From the NCBI GenBank assembly GCA_037447655.1, contig JBBHKE010002497.1, positions 187,622 through 251,621 of the forward strand: a DNA stretch of 64,000 bases, given 5' to 3'. Each line of letters opens with the position of its first letter. Position 1 is the stretch's first letter. The DNA is from Zygnema cylindricum. Taxonomy: Eukaryota; Streptophyta; Zygnematophyceae; Zygnematales; Zygnemataceae. Below, piece by piece: positions 47,650 through 59,512 of this stretch. Both the position numbers and the translations under genes were made by a program. The notes under the pieces were generated by a model. That model made no database searches, was not told the DNA's origin, and worked only from the letters and a program-made list of their open reading frames with translations.

Positions 47650-48450
47650 ACGAGCATTATGTTTCTCCATCTCTCTTAACTCCACATCATCAATCACAAC
47701 ATGCGGATCAAGACAAAATTCGCCAAATAGAGCATCCCTAAATGTGCTTCGCCCGCCTCGTTAAGCGGGTTCAACATGGTTTTGTCCCTCAAGCATTGTG
47801 AACTATCTCCGCTGCAATGGCAATGGATCCCCATTTAAAATCAAAAAATTATGTAAAACACAACAAACAACCGCAATTGTTGGCTCCATCTCCTCCATTA
47901 CAAAAATGTTATGCAATATTTCCCAATGACCCTTTAGAACGCCAAAAAGCCATTTTCTATATGTACTCTTGCTATTGCTAGTGCTTTGTCAAAAAAAAAT
48001 TTCAAAGCACTCCCCCCATTTATTGTACGTATATTTTGATTCAAAAATTAGATAAAGGGTAGGCCACATCTCCAACAATAACATGTCGGACTATAGTACC
48101 ACATATTTCTTTCATAGGATCCACTATATCTGGTGATTCCTTAGTCTTGTGTACACCGCCGAAGCTTGGAATAATGTGGAGTCATGGGTCGATCCTGGTC
48201 GATCACAAAACACATCCAAAAAAATAAGCCTGTGGTCACAAATTGTTTAGAGACTCACACTCTGCCTTCGGAATCGATTGTAAAACTCAAAGGCATTTTC
48301 AGCTGGTCATCGTGAAAAGAAGATATGAGTGCCATCGACAACTCTAGCTATTTGGGAAATCTCCGAAATCTTTTTAAACCCCCCAATTATTTCTTGTAGG
48401 ACCCACTTGTGAGGTCGTTGAATATATATAGTTTGAAGCAGGCTAGCTAA
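47650..48450 (-). pseudogene. PIF/Harbinger transposase relic (DDE_Tnp_4 type)
   Basis: On the minus strand, in shifting frames: RVVDGTHIFF (near 48340, first catalytic Asp), FYNRFRRQSVSL and ICDHRLIFLDVFCDRPGSTHDS (near 48270-48180), ASAVYTRLRN, HVIVGDVAYPL (near 48080, second Asp), FDKALAIARVHIENGFLAF (near 47990-47945, catalytic Glu) and a degraded C-terminus. These are the ordered motifs of the nuclease that excises and inserts PIF/Harbinger elements at TTA-type targets. All three catalytic residues can be read, but stops and frameshifts make the gene dead. No terminal inverted repeats were identified. Confidence 0.8.
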
Positions 48451-49383
48451 TACCGAGCAAACATCTTCAGTATAATTAACTGTTTTTTTTAAAGCTTTAT
48501 CCTCAGTAGATAGAGCTGTGAGGGAGGTTTATAACTAAAAATATTTTTGGGTCAGCTTTGTTGTAATACGTACCTAAAATAGTGTGACAATTAAATAGTG
48601 ACTTTAGAGTGTATGGTACGGTCACATAGACACGCATTAGTATTTGAAGATATCGCAGGTGTTGCATAATAGCTCTCAACACATTTTGCACATCAAACGA
48701 GTGTTTTCCACAAATCAGACGGACGGAAAGCGAACCGAACATCCAGAAAATCAATTGAACTAGACAAGTACCGGACGCACATTTCTACCATATGGACGGT
48801 CATGATTCAAGTGGGGACCACGGGTGACGAGGTGCTTTGTAAGCACTCCAGATAATCGTAGAAGATTAACCACAGCCGGGTGGACTTATTTGACTGTTGT
48901 TGACTAAGCAACAACATTATGTGTACGGCGCCAAATTGTGAATACTTTAAGTAATAGATTTTTGTAGAGTAGAGCATTAGTAAATAGTGTTTACTATTCA
49001 GCTAGGCTAGTTGCAAAAGGGTTTGTTGGAAGTACGTTTGGGTACTTTGTCGTACTAGAGTACAAGACCACGTTTCCAGGTACAAACACCTGATTGGTCA
49101 GTGAGCAATAGATACTCACTTAGTGTATAAAGTTTAGGACTTAGAAATATTTTGGTATTTAGTTTTGGGAATATGGAAAATTAAAAGGCAGTTTTTGAGA
49201 AAACTTGCACTCTCCATATCTTATGGTTTACTGGACCAATTATCATGCAATTTTGGGAATTGACAGTGTGTATTGTGGTGTGTCTGTTTGCTAAGTTTGA
49301 TATCAATTGGACTTGTGAGTCATTTTTTATAGTGCAGGGAAAACTGTTGTTTGTAGGATTTTGTTAAGCTACTGCTAAGAAAC
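48451..49383. other. Spacer; possible 5' LTR of element E
   Basis: The part beyond about 48890 may be the LTR and leader of element E, but without a matching 3' copy no boundary can be set. There is no canonical tRNA-Met primer word before the gag start. Confidence 0.35.
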
Positions 49384-51215
49384 ATGTCTACTTCTACAAC
49401 TACTGCTGCAGCTCCACCTATGCCAGTAGTCATAGAACAACAGGTTATGGGCTTGTCTTCTAGAATTCCTATATTTAATGGGCAAGAATATGCTTACTGG
49501 GCGGATATGGTTGAGTCACATTTTTAAAATGCAGGTTTGCTGGAGATTCTGGATGGATCACTTGACGAATCTAATCGAACTTGGGCAAAAAAAAATTCAC
49601 ATGCTCGAAATACTTTCAAACTATGTCTCTTAGAGAACATGGTTATGTCACGAATCATGATGAAGAAAGCCATTGACATATGGAAATCACTTAAAGCTTA
49701 TTATGAGAAGGCGGACGTTCAAGAGGAATTTATGTTGGTAGGAAAGGTATGGGACTAGAAATACTCGAGGGGAAAAATGGCCGAGTAAATAGATAATAAC
49801 AAAGCTCTTATTGATGCTCGTGCTTGTGCCGGTGGTACTTTTCCTGAGTTCCAACAAGCTACTTTGATCATTAGAGGTCTTCCTAGCAGTATGAAAGATG
49901 CATCTGCTGAAGTGAAAAAACGTGATAAAGCTAGCTGGACACTTCAGTTAGACATTAATATAATTCTAGAGGAGGAGTCTACGTCAAAGATGCTTTATGG
50001 AGAAAAGAAAATAGAGGTCATTAACACATACTTTGAAAGGAAAGGTCATTTTAACGCACAGAGAAATCAGTTTAATCGGCAGAGGAATCAGTTTAACCCG
50101 GATCCGGGTCAGTTTAACCAGTTTAATCAAGGGCAAAATAAACAGTCTTTTACTTCTTGTTTTTATTGTTCAGAAAAAGTTCATGGATATAGGTATTGTC
50201 CTAAACTCAAAAAGGCAAATGAGACAGGTTTCTATAGGCCAGGTTGGCAGCAAAGTCAGTTTAACCAGGGCTTTTCTGCTTAGCAGTTACAAAACAATTC
50301 ATTGTTTTCTTCATCTGTCACTTAGAAAGATGAGTCTTCGACATTCAATGAGCAAGATGATTTGGAGTTATTTTCCATGGCAGCAGCAATAGAGGGATCA
50401 AAGGACGCCAGATGGATCATGGACACGGGAGCATCGACTCATATGTGTTGGAACAAGGCACTTTTTACCAATCTGAAAGCGACACCTACAAAGAATATCT
50501 ATTATGCTTGTAGCATGAGTGTCAGACATCTGCAAATAGCCGTAAGAGGGAAAAGCTCTAGGAGGGAAGTCAGTGAAAAGAACCCTTCATAATGTCTTAT
50601 ATGTTCCAGACTTAAAAAAGAATATGTTTTCCACTTCTTTAGTTGAAAGCAAAGGCTTTGAGGTCACGCTTAAACGGGTTAGGCAGCTTGTGAGCAAGCT
50701 AGGAAAAATAGCAGTCACAAGAACTAGAGATGAAAGCAAAATGTATCGCATGGATATGGCTGATTCTAAGGAAAATGATGTTCTCTACTCTGGAGTAATA
50801 TGCGCAAATGAATTATGGCATAAGAGGCTAGGCCATGTTAACTATGACAATTTGACAAAAATGGTGAAACTTGGCAAAATAGAGGGAGTTTTTCTCACAG
50901 ATCAGCTGGTTAAAACTTGTGATGGATGCTCTTTAGGAAATATCTATAATTTACCGTTTCCAAGGGAATCAGATCACAGATCTACAAAGGTTTTGCAGCT
51001 AATCCATTCGGATGTTTTGTCACCGGCTCAGGTGCCCTCTGCTGAGGGGTTCGTTTTATGGTCCCATTTACAGATGACTTCTCAAGATTCATTAAGGTAT
51101 ATTTCATGAAAAAAAAGAGTGAAGTGTTCGGACACTTCAAACACTACAAAGCTTGGGGAGAAAAGCTGCATGGTGTTCCGATTTTGGGACTTAGATCAGA
51201 CAACGGAGGAGAGTA
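49384..51215 (+). pseudogene. Copia gag-protease-integrase relic (element E, 3'-truncated)
   Basis: The ATG at 49384 opens a Copia polyprotein that stays in one frame to about 50510, interrupted by five stops, each one C-to-T change from a Gln codon (TAA at 49525, TAG near 49756, TAA near 49786, TAG near 50281, TAG near 50324). Gag begins with an Ala/Pro leader and the SSRIPIFNG motif, shows NQFN repeats near 50060-50130 and has the knuckle CFYCSEKVHGYRYC near 50160. Protease keeps WIMDTGASTHMC near 50410. After a frameshift near 50550, the integrase zinc domain (HKRLGHVNYD, CDGCSLG) and the start of the core follow, ending with RSDNGGE near 51210. Reverse transcriptase, RNase H and 3' LTR are absent. 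It resembles the element at 54059 in its gag start (MG..SR.PIFNG). Confidence 0.85.
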
Positions 51216-51619
51216 ATGTTGAAATTAAAGCTTTGATCTCAGCAGATATTAGTGTGAGAAGGATTTTAGGACTTATAATATTTTTGTCTAAGTCAAATTG
51301 TAATACTTACCTTTATTAGTGTTACAGAAGAAAAGTATGTTGTACATCTACAGGGACACGCGTCGATATCTAAGGCTTGTGCAAATATTCCTGAAGAGCG
51401 CCGACAACAACATATACGCGTTGATTATCGAACGAGCGAAATCACAGGATCGGACGTGCGGAATTAAAAGCGCGCATTTGGGAACAATTACCTGTACGAA
51501 ATAACGAGTACCGTTTGTATTGAATCGAGTCGACAGACGAGATTCGTGCCAGACCACAGGTGACTAAGCACAACTCTACAAGCCCAGAAGGACCGTACTT
51601 ATGAACAACAATCGAGGTA
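51216..51619. other. Unassigned sequence after element E
   Basis: Less AT-rich than its surroundings, with an open frame on each strand but no recognised motif. It separates the truncated integrase of element E from an inverted LTR fragment. Confidence 0.3.
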
Positions 51620-51684
51620 GACTGCCTCGGCTTCTTTATTTCTATTCAGACCTAGAAAATACTTTAAAACCATTAGTTTCTACA
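51620..51684 (-). repeat. Inverted fragment of the 1.07-kb LTR family
   Basis: The complement of the first 65 bases of the family LTR: TAGAAATAAAGAAGCCGAGG at one end and TGTAG/AAACTAATGG at the other. No further LTR sequence adjoins. Confidence 0.8.
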
Positions 51685-53380
51685 TAATCAAAATCATGTA
51701 TGCGTGCAAAAAATCGTGTGCGCGTGCCCAAAAATCGTGTTTGCGTACATAATTACGTGCGTGCTTGCGGAAAAATCGTGCGTGCTACCCACCGATACAA
51801 TGCGGCTTGACAGCTGGTAGCTAACCCTTGACAACTTTAGATTGCACATAAGCAAAAACAGGAGTGTTTTCTATTAGAAAACGTGAAGTGATGACAGATA
51901 CCACTAGAGACCCACTACCTAGGTAGGTGGCTAGTGTGATATGGTGACAGTACAACTTAAATCGAGAGTCCCAAAAGAGGTTGGTTAAATAACTTCCATG
52001 AAAGAAAATAATATTTTTTGCGTTCCACAATTACTATTCCCCCACATCTAATTTCTTTTGCAACGCAAGAAGGTTGTGAGGCGATTGTTTATGGTTTACA
52101 ATCGGTTCTTTATTTGTACACCGATTAGTTAGTTCTTCGAGTTCACACCACTAATTATTTCACCGATGGTGATCGTGGTGCTTCCTTCCGTGAGCTTTGA
52201 CATGCTACTAGATTTTCCCATACTCGTGTTCTTTACCCATAATCAACCTCCTTACTTTATCCAACATGACCATTGGGTGATGTTGCCACTTCAAAATCGG
52301 CAACTGGTCCTCGCTAAGGTGACCCTCCATGAGCTCCTTTATTTGATCTCGCTCACTCATATTCTTTAAGAGAATCACCTGTCGCTTTCCTAAGTTGTTT
52401 GTTCCTTTTTACTGTCAATGACACATATATCCTTGGCCCGTCAAACCAAGTTAGTTTTGCCTTTCATCATATTTTTGAACAATTCTTTAAGATACATCTT
52501 TCCATATCGGAGCCCCTGCTTTTGTGAACCTGTTTGTCTTTGTTTTTGTTTGACATTGTCAAATTGAAAAACCTCCCAAATCTTCTTGATTTAGAAATGG
52601 CGTTCACTATCGCGACTCATTATTTCACACACACCCACTATACTTAGCTCGAACTTGACCACCTACCTCTTTTTTCATTTTCTCTCTTTTGAACTTTGAT
52701 AATCGTCTCATTTCGATCCCACATCAACTCGTCGCCTATGGTACTTTTGATGAGGCGCAAACAAAATGATGTAGCTCCAAACGGTACAAAAATTCCTCAA
52801 AGCAACCTAGCAAACACCTTAAGTGGGCCCTAAGACAGTAATACGTTGTATTGTTGCTTGAAATGGAACTATTGTAGGAGGCAGATATGCACGAGGCTAG
52901 ACAAAAGCCACATTGAAAACAAAATAAAACGTTGCGTTGAAATTTTTGGAGAAAAAACACGCTGTCAAAAACCATATACTATTTATAGGGATCGCTCGAC
53001 GAAGAGATAAGGGGACATCTTAAAGCTTAGGCAAAGGTGTGTTGATGAAGTGTCAAGCTCTGTCAACATAATGCTCAAAAAGGGAGGAATTTAGATCAAT
53101 TGCTTGGATGGGGTTACAAAAGCGTCGAATTGGCGAAGCTGAGTGAGGTAGAATCTTTTGCAACTAGATGGTTTTACCACTTTTTCTTTTTGGGAACAAT
53201 GTCTTCTTCTTTTTTGAGGAGCTTAATATACATTCTTACAAGTCGAGAAAAGATATTCTCCTTATCCTACCACTGAGAATCTCGTCGACATTGATCTTTA
53301 AACATTGACTATATCTAGTTTTATATAAAAATATAGATAAGATAATTTTTGACAAAAATTGCATTGTTGTCGGCCGTCTT
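51685..53380. other. Gene-free region; degenerate GTGCGTGC repeats at its start
   Basis: At 51700-51795 an AAAAATCGTG word recurs four times, each time beside GCGTGC-type words, as a degenerate short tandem array of about 25 bases per unit. Beyond that I recognise nothing with confidence; minus-strand frames near 52.2-52.9 kb have a retroelement-like composition but no diagnostic motif. Confidence 0.35.
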
Positions 53381-54058
53381 TGCAACTCTGAGACCTCCAT
53401 TGGTCCTCGGAGTACGAAGCTCACAAGAAGCCCTTAGGGTAACCCAGAACTCTTTGTGTTTCAGCAAGAATAACTGCCACCGTGGCAAACAAAAACTCTG
53501 ACCACCTTTCACTCCTATGAAGACAAGACTCCCCTGAGTGATAGCAAAAAGAATCTCTGGATTTGCTCCTCTGAGCAGTAAGTTATGAAGGGTAAAAGTT
53601 GACCTTTTTTACAAGAGTTATCTGAGACAAAGCGGGCTACCTACCAATTTTCTAAGTCCTACATCCCTCTCTAAACCCTCTACTACTAGAGTACATCACT
53701 AATCACTAAACTGTGTCGTACACAAAGGTACAGGTGCCGAAATACTTTCTGTACAGCCATCGTACAGCATGGCTGAAATGTTGACGCTTGCCATATCTGA
53801 ATTAATTCCCCTATTCTATGGAGATGCCGCAAGCCAATGATGTCGTGCTACGTGGCGCTTGACGTGGGGCTGACCGAAAAACGCCAAAGCACTTATTCGG
53901 CGATCCCCGCACCTATCGTGGCCGTTCGATCGAAATCGACTTTTAATTCTAGCCATCGAAAATTAATGCGCGGTATTTGTTTTGCCGTCATAACAAATGC
54001 GAGGTATTTATTTCGCGAAGTACCGTACGCCGTACGTCTTATTTAACTATGTGTATGT
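53381..54058 (-). mobile_element. Outer minus-strand Copia element: LTR, distal half
   Basis: The complement of the 3' half of the family LTR, beginning at TGCAACTCTGAGACCTCC (53381), the exact LTR terminus. It runs into the insertion point at 54058, and homology resumes at 60587-60962. The two halves together give about 1,054 bp, near the 1,068 bp of the inserted element's own LTRs. This is therefore the 3' LTR of an older element pointing right to left. A 5-bp target duplication cannot be checked because its 5' end lies outside the window. Confidence 0.88.
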
Positions 54059-55126
54059 TGTAGAAATTGATGGTATGTTTTTAAGTATTTACTAGGTCTA
54101 AATAGAAATATAGAAAGAAGCCGAGGCATCCTATCTCTAACTTCTCTCGCCAACTCTCACACTTGTCGTAGTCAATGAGAAATTTGAGAGGAAGCTAGAG
54201 CCAAGGCTACCTAAGCTATCCAGAGGTTTACGGGAAAATATATTAGTTTATTTACCATTAGGGGTTGATTTTACTAAAAAGACATATGTTGCACCTGAGA
54301 TTTGATCCTGGTACCTACAATAGTGTAAGCAGCCGATAGCCGTTAGCCTTATCCGTTAAGTCTACAACTGGTGTTACGTACTGCAGGGTTTGATATTTAT
54401 TTAAACATTTCCACGTAGGATAATTCATTTAACTGAAACTGTTTACAAGATACATAGATCCAGTAATGTAAAAGTACGGATTACGATATGTATACAAAAT
54501 GAGTAGCGCGCATTTGTTTCTTTAACGAAACAAATACCGCGCATGTATTTATGACGGCTCCGATTGAAATCTGCATTCAATCGGACGGCCGGGAAGAAAG
54601 CCGAGATTGCGAAAAAGATTCTCGGCGATTTATGGTCATCGCCACATCGGATGACACGTGGCAAAATTACGTTGGATCGCAGTATCTCCATGAATGACGG
54701 CACCGAATTAGGATATGACATGTGTCGACTTTTAGGCCATGTCGTACAATGTCCATACAGAAAGTACACCGGCAGCTGTACTTTTGTGTACGGAAGTGCA
54801 ATTTGATTGGCTCCGTACATCAGTAGATAGAATCTGTGAGAAAGATAAGACTTAGAAAAATTAGTAGATAGGACCCTCTCTCCTAAAGAGCTTCTGTACA
54901 AAAGGTCAACTTTGACCCTCCATAACTTACTGCTCAGAGGAGCAAATTCAGATATTATTTTTGCTATAGACTCAAGGGAGTCTTGTCTTCATAGAGGTGA
55001 AGGTGGTCAGAGTTTTGTTTGCCAAGGTGGCGGTTATTCCTGCTGAAAGACAAAGGGGTCAGGGTTATCCTAGAGGCTTTGTGTGAGCTGCTAACTCTGA
55101 GGTCCTATGGAGGTTTCAGAGTTGCA
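54059..55126 (+). repeat. 5' LTR of the 54-60 kb element
   Basis: 1,068 bp from TGTAGAAATTGATGG to CAGAGTTGCA. It contains an antisense tRNA-like module (54296-54375), a GACACGTGGC G-box word at 54651-54660, a GTACAC/GTGTAC inverted pair near 54760-54790 and, at 55107-55109, the ATG that opens gag. Confidence 0.95.
54296..54375 (-). other. tRNA-like module, antisense within the 5' LTR
   Basis: On the minus strand an A-box-like AACGGATAAGGC is followed about 40 bases later by a B-box-like GGATCAAATC. The flanks GTTGTA and TGCAAC can form a six-pair acceptor-like stem. The matching module in the 3' LTR is at 59751-59830 and that of the outer LTR at 60680-60755, where the A box is eroded. Confidence 0.5.
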
Positions 55127-56600
55127 CATTATGGGCCCACCATCTAGGGTGCCCATATTCAATGGAGCAGGCTTCATATACTGGGAAAGTATGATGACAG
55201 GAGCTCTATGTGAGAAACGGTTTTGAGGAATAGTGAGTGGACGGGTGAGGCGCCGATCCAGTCTTGGGATACCTCCATGGTTTACAGGAGGCACATTCAC
55301 AAGAGATGCAGATCCATCATCAACGAAGGAGACAAAGGAAAGAGAGGTGGTGGACAAAGGAAAGGAGAAGGAGATGACCAAACTAATAGCAACTGGTTTG
55401 GCATTCCTGTCACCTATTTCGAGGAACGAGGAGAATGATACTGATACCTGGGACTTCAACAATATGGCGGCAAAGCACTTCATCCTGCGCCATCTTACTC
55501 AAGGACTTGCATGTCCTCATTTGCAGGTAGAAAGGGCATCAAATCTTTGGATGGCTCTGATAGAGATGTACAAAAGTGGTACGATTCAGCAACAACATTT
55601 TGCTGATCAGAAAGTTAAGGAATATGTATACAAAGGGCGGAAGATGTTAGATTTTTGCAATGAGCTTGCTACAATTTTCATGGAGCTAGAGAGTGCTGGA
55701 AAAGATTTTAGTGAAAAAGAAAAGGTTAACTGTCTACTGATGAAGCTACCCGATGAGTTCAAGAACATAGTCAACCGTGTGCAAGACTTGCCGGACTCAA
55801 GGTGGATATAGAACTCAGTGGTAGGAATGATTCTCGTTCGGGAGAATACAATTGAGATCCAAACTGGAGGAAAGAGTGGGCAAGCCTTGGCAACTGGGAC
55901 AAACTGAGGAAACAAGGATTCACGGAGACCGATCGGAAATTACGGAGGGGTGGAGCAGAAAAATCAGTTCGACGAGTTCGGACCAAGGGCTCCCAATGTT
56001 TTATGTCATTTCTGTAAGAAACCAGGGCACTATATGGCGGAGTGCACTAAGCTAACCGAGCTTTGGTTAAAGGAAGGGCAGACCGGTGGAACCCCGAGAG
56101 GAAAGAAAAAGGCCCTTGTGACACAGGTACATGAGGTGGAATCCGAAGACGAGGACGATGAGCTCCTATTGGATGAGGAGTTGGAAGCGACAAACGAGGT
56201 AGAAATTCCTTAAAGCATAAATGTGCTTTCGGTGGATTGAAAGGTGAAGCAGGCAGGATTGTAGATTCAAGTGCCTCTATGCACATGTGTAAGGATAAAC
56301 ACCTGTTCACTAAGATAAGAAAGATTCCCACCGTAGAGATAAAGTACGGGGATGGGAGGATAGTCAATACTACTCTTGTAAGATCGGTAGATCTGAAAGT
56401 ATTGGTAGAAGGAAAGACATCCATAGTTACATTCTCCGATGTATTGTTTATTCCGGAGCTGAACAAAAACCTCATCTCTACGTCTGTATTAGATGATAAG
56501 GGTTTTGATACTAGCACTAGGAAAAGAGTCTTTACTGCTAGTTTTGAGGAGGAAGTTTATTTATTGCTGAAAAAGGTAGCCAAGCGATGTTTAGGCTAAT
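55107..56600 (+). pseudogene. Gag and protease relic of the 54-60 kb element
   Basis: Gag opens at the ATG at 55107, twenty bases before the LTR ends, right after an in-frame TGA, and runs in one frame to about 56212. Signatures are PSRVPIFNGAGFIYWE, a helical capsid region near 55450-55800 and a knuckle CHFCKKPGHYMAEC near 56010, followed by an acidic linker. In-frame stops are TGA at 55224 (Trp context), TAG at 55809 (WI-stop-NSV) and TGA at 55905 (Arg context), all explained by single transitions. After a frameshift near 56215 the protease is readable, but its active site is DSSA instead of the required D-S/T-G-A, so it would be inactive. Confidence 0.88.
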
Positions 56601-57530
56601 TTTAAGGAATAAAAAAAAGAAACTTTTTTATGCTGGTGTTCATGATATAATGTTGTGGCATAAGAGGCTTGGGCATCTGAATCTAGATAAGTTAAAAGAG
56701 ATGAAAAAGATCGGAGTAGTGGAAGAGATTCAGTTCAGTGAGAGTAAAAATCTAAATGATTGTAGTGGATGTGCTCAAGGTAAAGCACAGAGGTTACCCT
56801 TCCCCAAAACTGCCACCTATAAGGGAGAAAAGATTATAGATTTAGTAAACACAGAAATTTGGGGGCTGGCCAGAGTGCCATTACCCGAGGGGAAGAGATT
56901 TATAATGAGTATCACCGATGATTGGTCTTAGTATTCTAGGGTGTATTTTTTGAAAAATAAGTCAGAGGCTCAAGAATGTTTTAAACAATATAAAGCAATG
57001 AGTAAAAAACTCCATGAAACCTGAATGAAGAGAGTAAGGATTAACAATGGTGGAGAGTATACCTCTAACCAGTTTGAGTATTTTTTGAGAGAAGATGGAG
57101 TGCAACACCAAAAGACAGTTCCTGAAAATCTTGAGCAGAATGGTGTAGCTGAAAGATAAAATAGAACACTGAGTGATAGTGCTAAGAGTATGCTGTACAA
57201 TAAGAAGATACAAAGAAGTTTTGGGCCGAAGCAATGAACTGTGCAAATTATCTCTAGAATAGAGTTCTTACTTCAGATATAAAAGGGCAAATACCTTATG
57301 AGAGATGGATTGGCCGGAAACCAGACATATCTCACTTACAGGTTTTCGGCTATTAAGTATTCAGTCTAGATACAGGTCGGTCTTATTGGAAGCTAGATCC
57401 TAAAGGAAAACGGGTAAACTTATTAGGATATGATGAGGATGTTAAAGGATATAGAGTTTATGATCTAAAAAAGGAAGATATATGTTGTTTTAAAGACTTA
57501 GTTTCGTACATATTTGTTTTAGTGTAGCCT
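56587..57530 (+). pseudogene. Integrase relic of the 54-60 kb element
   Basis: It holds an HHCC zinc domain (HKRLGHLNLD, CSGCAQG), then the catalytic core. The first Asp position reads NTEIWG (Asp to Glu) and the second reads RINNGGE where the outer element has RSDNGGE (Asp to Asn), so two of three catalytic residues are lost. The third region, QNGVAER, is followed by TAA. Several more stops follow before the C-terminal region decays near 57500. Confidence 0.88.
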
Positions 57531-57891
57531 TAATAATGCGGTATGAGGCGTACGTAATTTGGGGGAGCAAACAATTCGTGATTTACATGATTTGGTGGGG
57601 GTTCATTTGGAGGATTCGGCTTGTAAATCAACGACTTGAATACTAGCAGGTGGCGTATGATTACTCGTGGAGTATCGCGCAGATTATTTGCGGCAGTGGA
57701 ATGACGAATACATAGTGACAACTCTACCCGAAGAGGAAGACGTGATGGAAATTTCTTCGAAATCAAGGGATAGGGGAGAAGCCGAGATTTTTTGAAAGAA
57801 CCCACGAGAACCATCTATTCTGGCCACAGATTTTGAGGGGTGAAGAAAAAGTAGCAAAAGATTACAAGAAAAACAGGTTAATAACATGGTA

Positions 57892-59499
57892 ACAAAACTA
57901 TCTCATCAAGATGAACCTCAAACTTATGGAGAGGCGACGACTTGTCCAGAAAGGAACCGGTAGAAGAGAGCCATCAATGAGGAGATGGCTTCAATTATGG
58001 CAGCCGATACTTGGGAGTTGGTGGACTGTCCACCTATCCGTAAACCAATCGGTTGTAAGTGGGTTTTCAAATTAAAACTGAACGCGGATAACATCATTGA
58101 GCATTACAAAGCCCGATTAGTGGCAAAAGGATTTACACAGAAAGAAGGAATCGACTACGAGGAAACCTTTGCCCCGGTGGTCAGATTTCCCTCCGTCCGC
58201 ATACTTCTCAGTCTAGCAGCATCGGAAGACATGCAAGTGCACTAGATGGACATCAAGACAGCCTTTTTGCATGGAGAATTGGAAGAGGAGATCTTTATGT
58301 GACAACTCGAAAGATTTGTGGAGGAAGGAGAGGAGAGTAAGGTATGCCGGCTGATTGAATCCCTTTACCGTTTGAAACACGCGCCTCGACAGTGGAATAA
58401 GAAACTTGATGAGGTTCTTATCGGTCTGGGATATATCCGGATCAGCTCAGATCACTCAATCTATGTTTTTGAAGATGATGAAGGTATTATATTTATTGCA
58501 ATTTATATTGATGATTTTCTTGTTTTAAGTAAATCAATGGAAAAAATTAATAAACTGAAAACCGATCTTAAGGGGAGATTTGAAATGAAGGATATGGGGG
58601 AAGCAAAATATATTTTGGGAATTCAAGTAGAAAGAGACCGAGAAAGAAAGATTATAAGATTGACTCAAAAGGAAGCAATAGGGAACATGCTGGAAAAATT
58701 TCAGATGGATAAAGCTAATAGTTGTACAACTCCAATGGAGTTAAAGAAGGGAAATGAGGGGAGTGAGGAAGAATGATGCATAGTCTTAGACGAGGAATTA
58801 AGTACTAAAGAACAGAAGTTCATATAGACTATTCCTTACAGGCAAGTAGTGGGAAGCCTAATCTATTTTATGAATAGTACCCGGCCGGATTTAGCTGCAG
58901 CGGTAAGAGTGCTGAGTAGAAGTCTAAATGCTCCCGCTAAGAAGGATTGGGAGGCAGCTAAGAGAGTCCTTAGATATTTGACAGGAATTAGGGATCTATG
59001 GTTGCATTTGGGTGAGGAGAATACTGACATCACTACTTGGAGTGAAGCCAGTTATGGTGATGCTCCGATGAGGAGATGTACTTCTGGATATGAATTATAT
59101 GTGGGTGATGGGGCTTGCAGTTGGAGTAGCAAATTGCAAAAGGTTATTGCTCAGTTGACCATGGAGGCTGAGTATATGGCCTCTTGCTCTGCTGTAAATG
59201 AATTGATGTGGGTCAAGTCTTTGCTTGGTGAGCTTGGTCACCTTAAGAGTGGTGTGCAAAATGTTTTTTGTGATAATAAAGCAGCGATCGCTATTTTTGC
59301 CAATCCTAAACATCATTTTAAAGCCAAACACATGGACATTACCCTCAACTTTGTTAGAGAGAAAGTAGAAAACAAAATAATCAGTTTAGAGTACCGACTA
59401 GATAGCGAGATGGTGGCAGATATGATGACCAAACCTGTGCCTTCCCCTAAGCAAATTTTCTGCAAGGAGAAGTGTGGTCTGAAATTAAAGATTGACTAG
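57892..59499 (+). pseudogene. Reverse transcriptase and RNase H relic of the 54-60 kb element
   Basis: One frame from about 57892 to the final TAG at 59497-59499. RT shows CKWVFKLK, KARLVAKGFTQKEGIDYEETFAPVV split over 58110-58180, MDIKTAFLHGELEEEI near 58250, catalytic YIDDF near 58505 and MGEAKYILGIQVE near 58600. RNase H follows: SEASYGD near 59040 (normally SDADYAGD), TMEAEYMA near 59160 and a C-terminal MVADMMTKP near 59410. Internal stops are at 57951 (TAG), 58245 (TAG before MDIK), 58300 (TGA after FM), 58774 (TGA) and 58825 (TAG after FI). No frameshift was seen over 1.6 kb, only stops. Confidence 0.92.
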
Positions 59500-59512
59500 A
59501 AAATAAGGGGAG
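59499..59512 (+). promoter_or_regulatory. Polypurine tract
   Basis: GAAAATAAGGGGAG abuts the TGTAGAAATT start of the 3' LTR, where plus-strand DNA synthesis is primed. The older minus-strand element has the related complement at 60963-60980. Confidence 0.85.

Noticed and set aside
51340-51600. Insertion of organellar DNA
   Set aside because: Base composition shifts slightly, but I recognised no plastid or mitochondrial gene sequence.
51700-51795. CRISPR-like or satellite array
   Set aside because: The units are short and degenerate with irregular spacing; this is a plant nuclear sequence and the pattern is a minor tandem repeat.
51685-53380. Possible gypsy gag on the minus strand
   Set aside because: Composition is suggestive but I found no zinc knuckle, protease or other diagnostic motif.
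49384-59500. Possible alternative genetic code with TAA/TAG read as Gln
   Set aside because: The Gln-to-stop bias in elements E and 54-60 kb is striking, but the intact oxidoreductase gene ends in TAA with no internal TAA/TAG, and TE frames also contain TGA stops at Arg and Trp positions. Methylation-driven transitions explain all of it.
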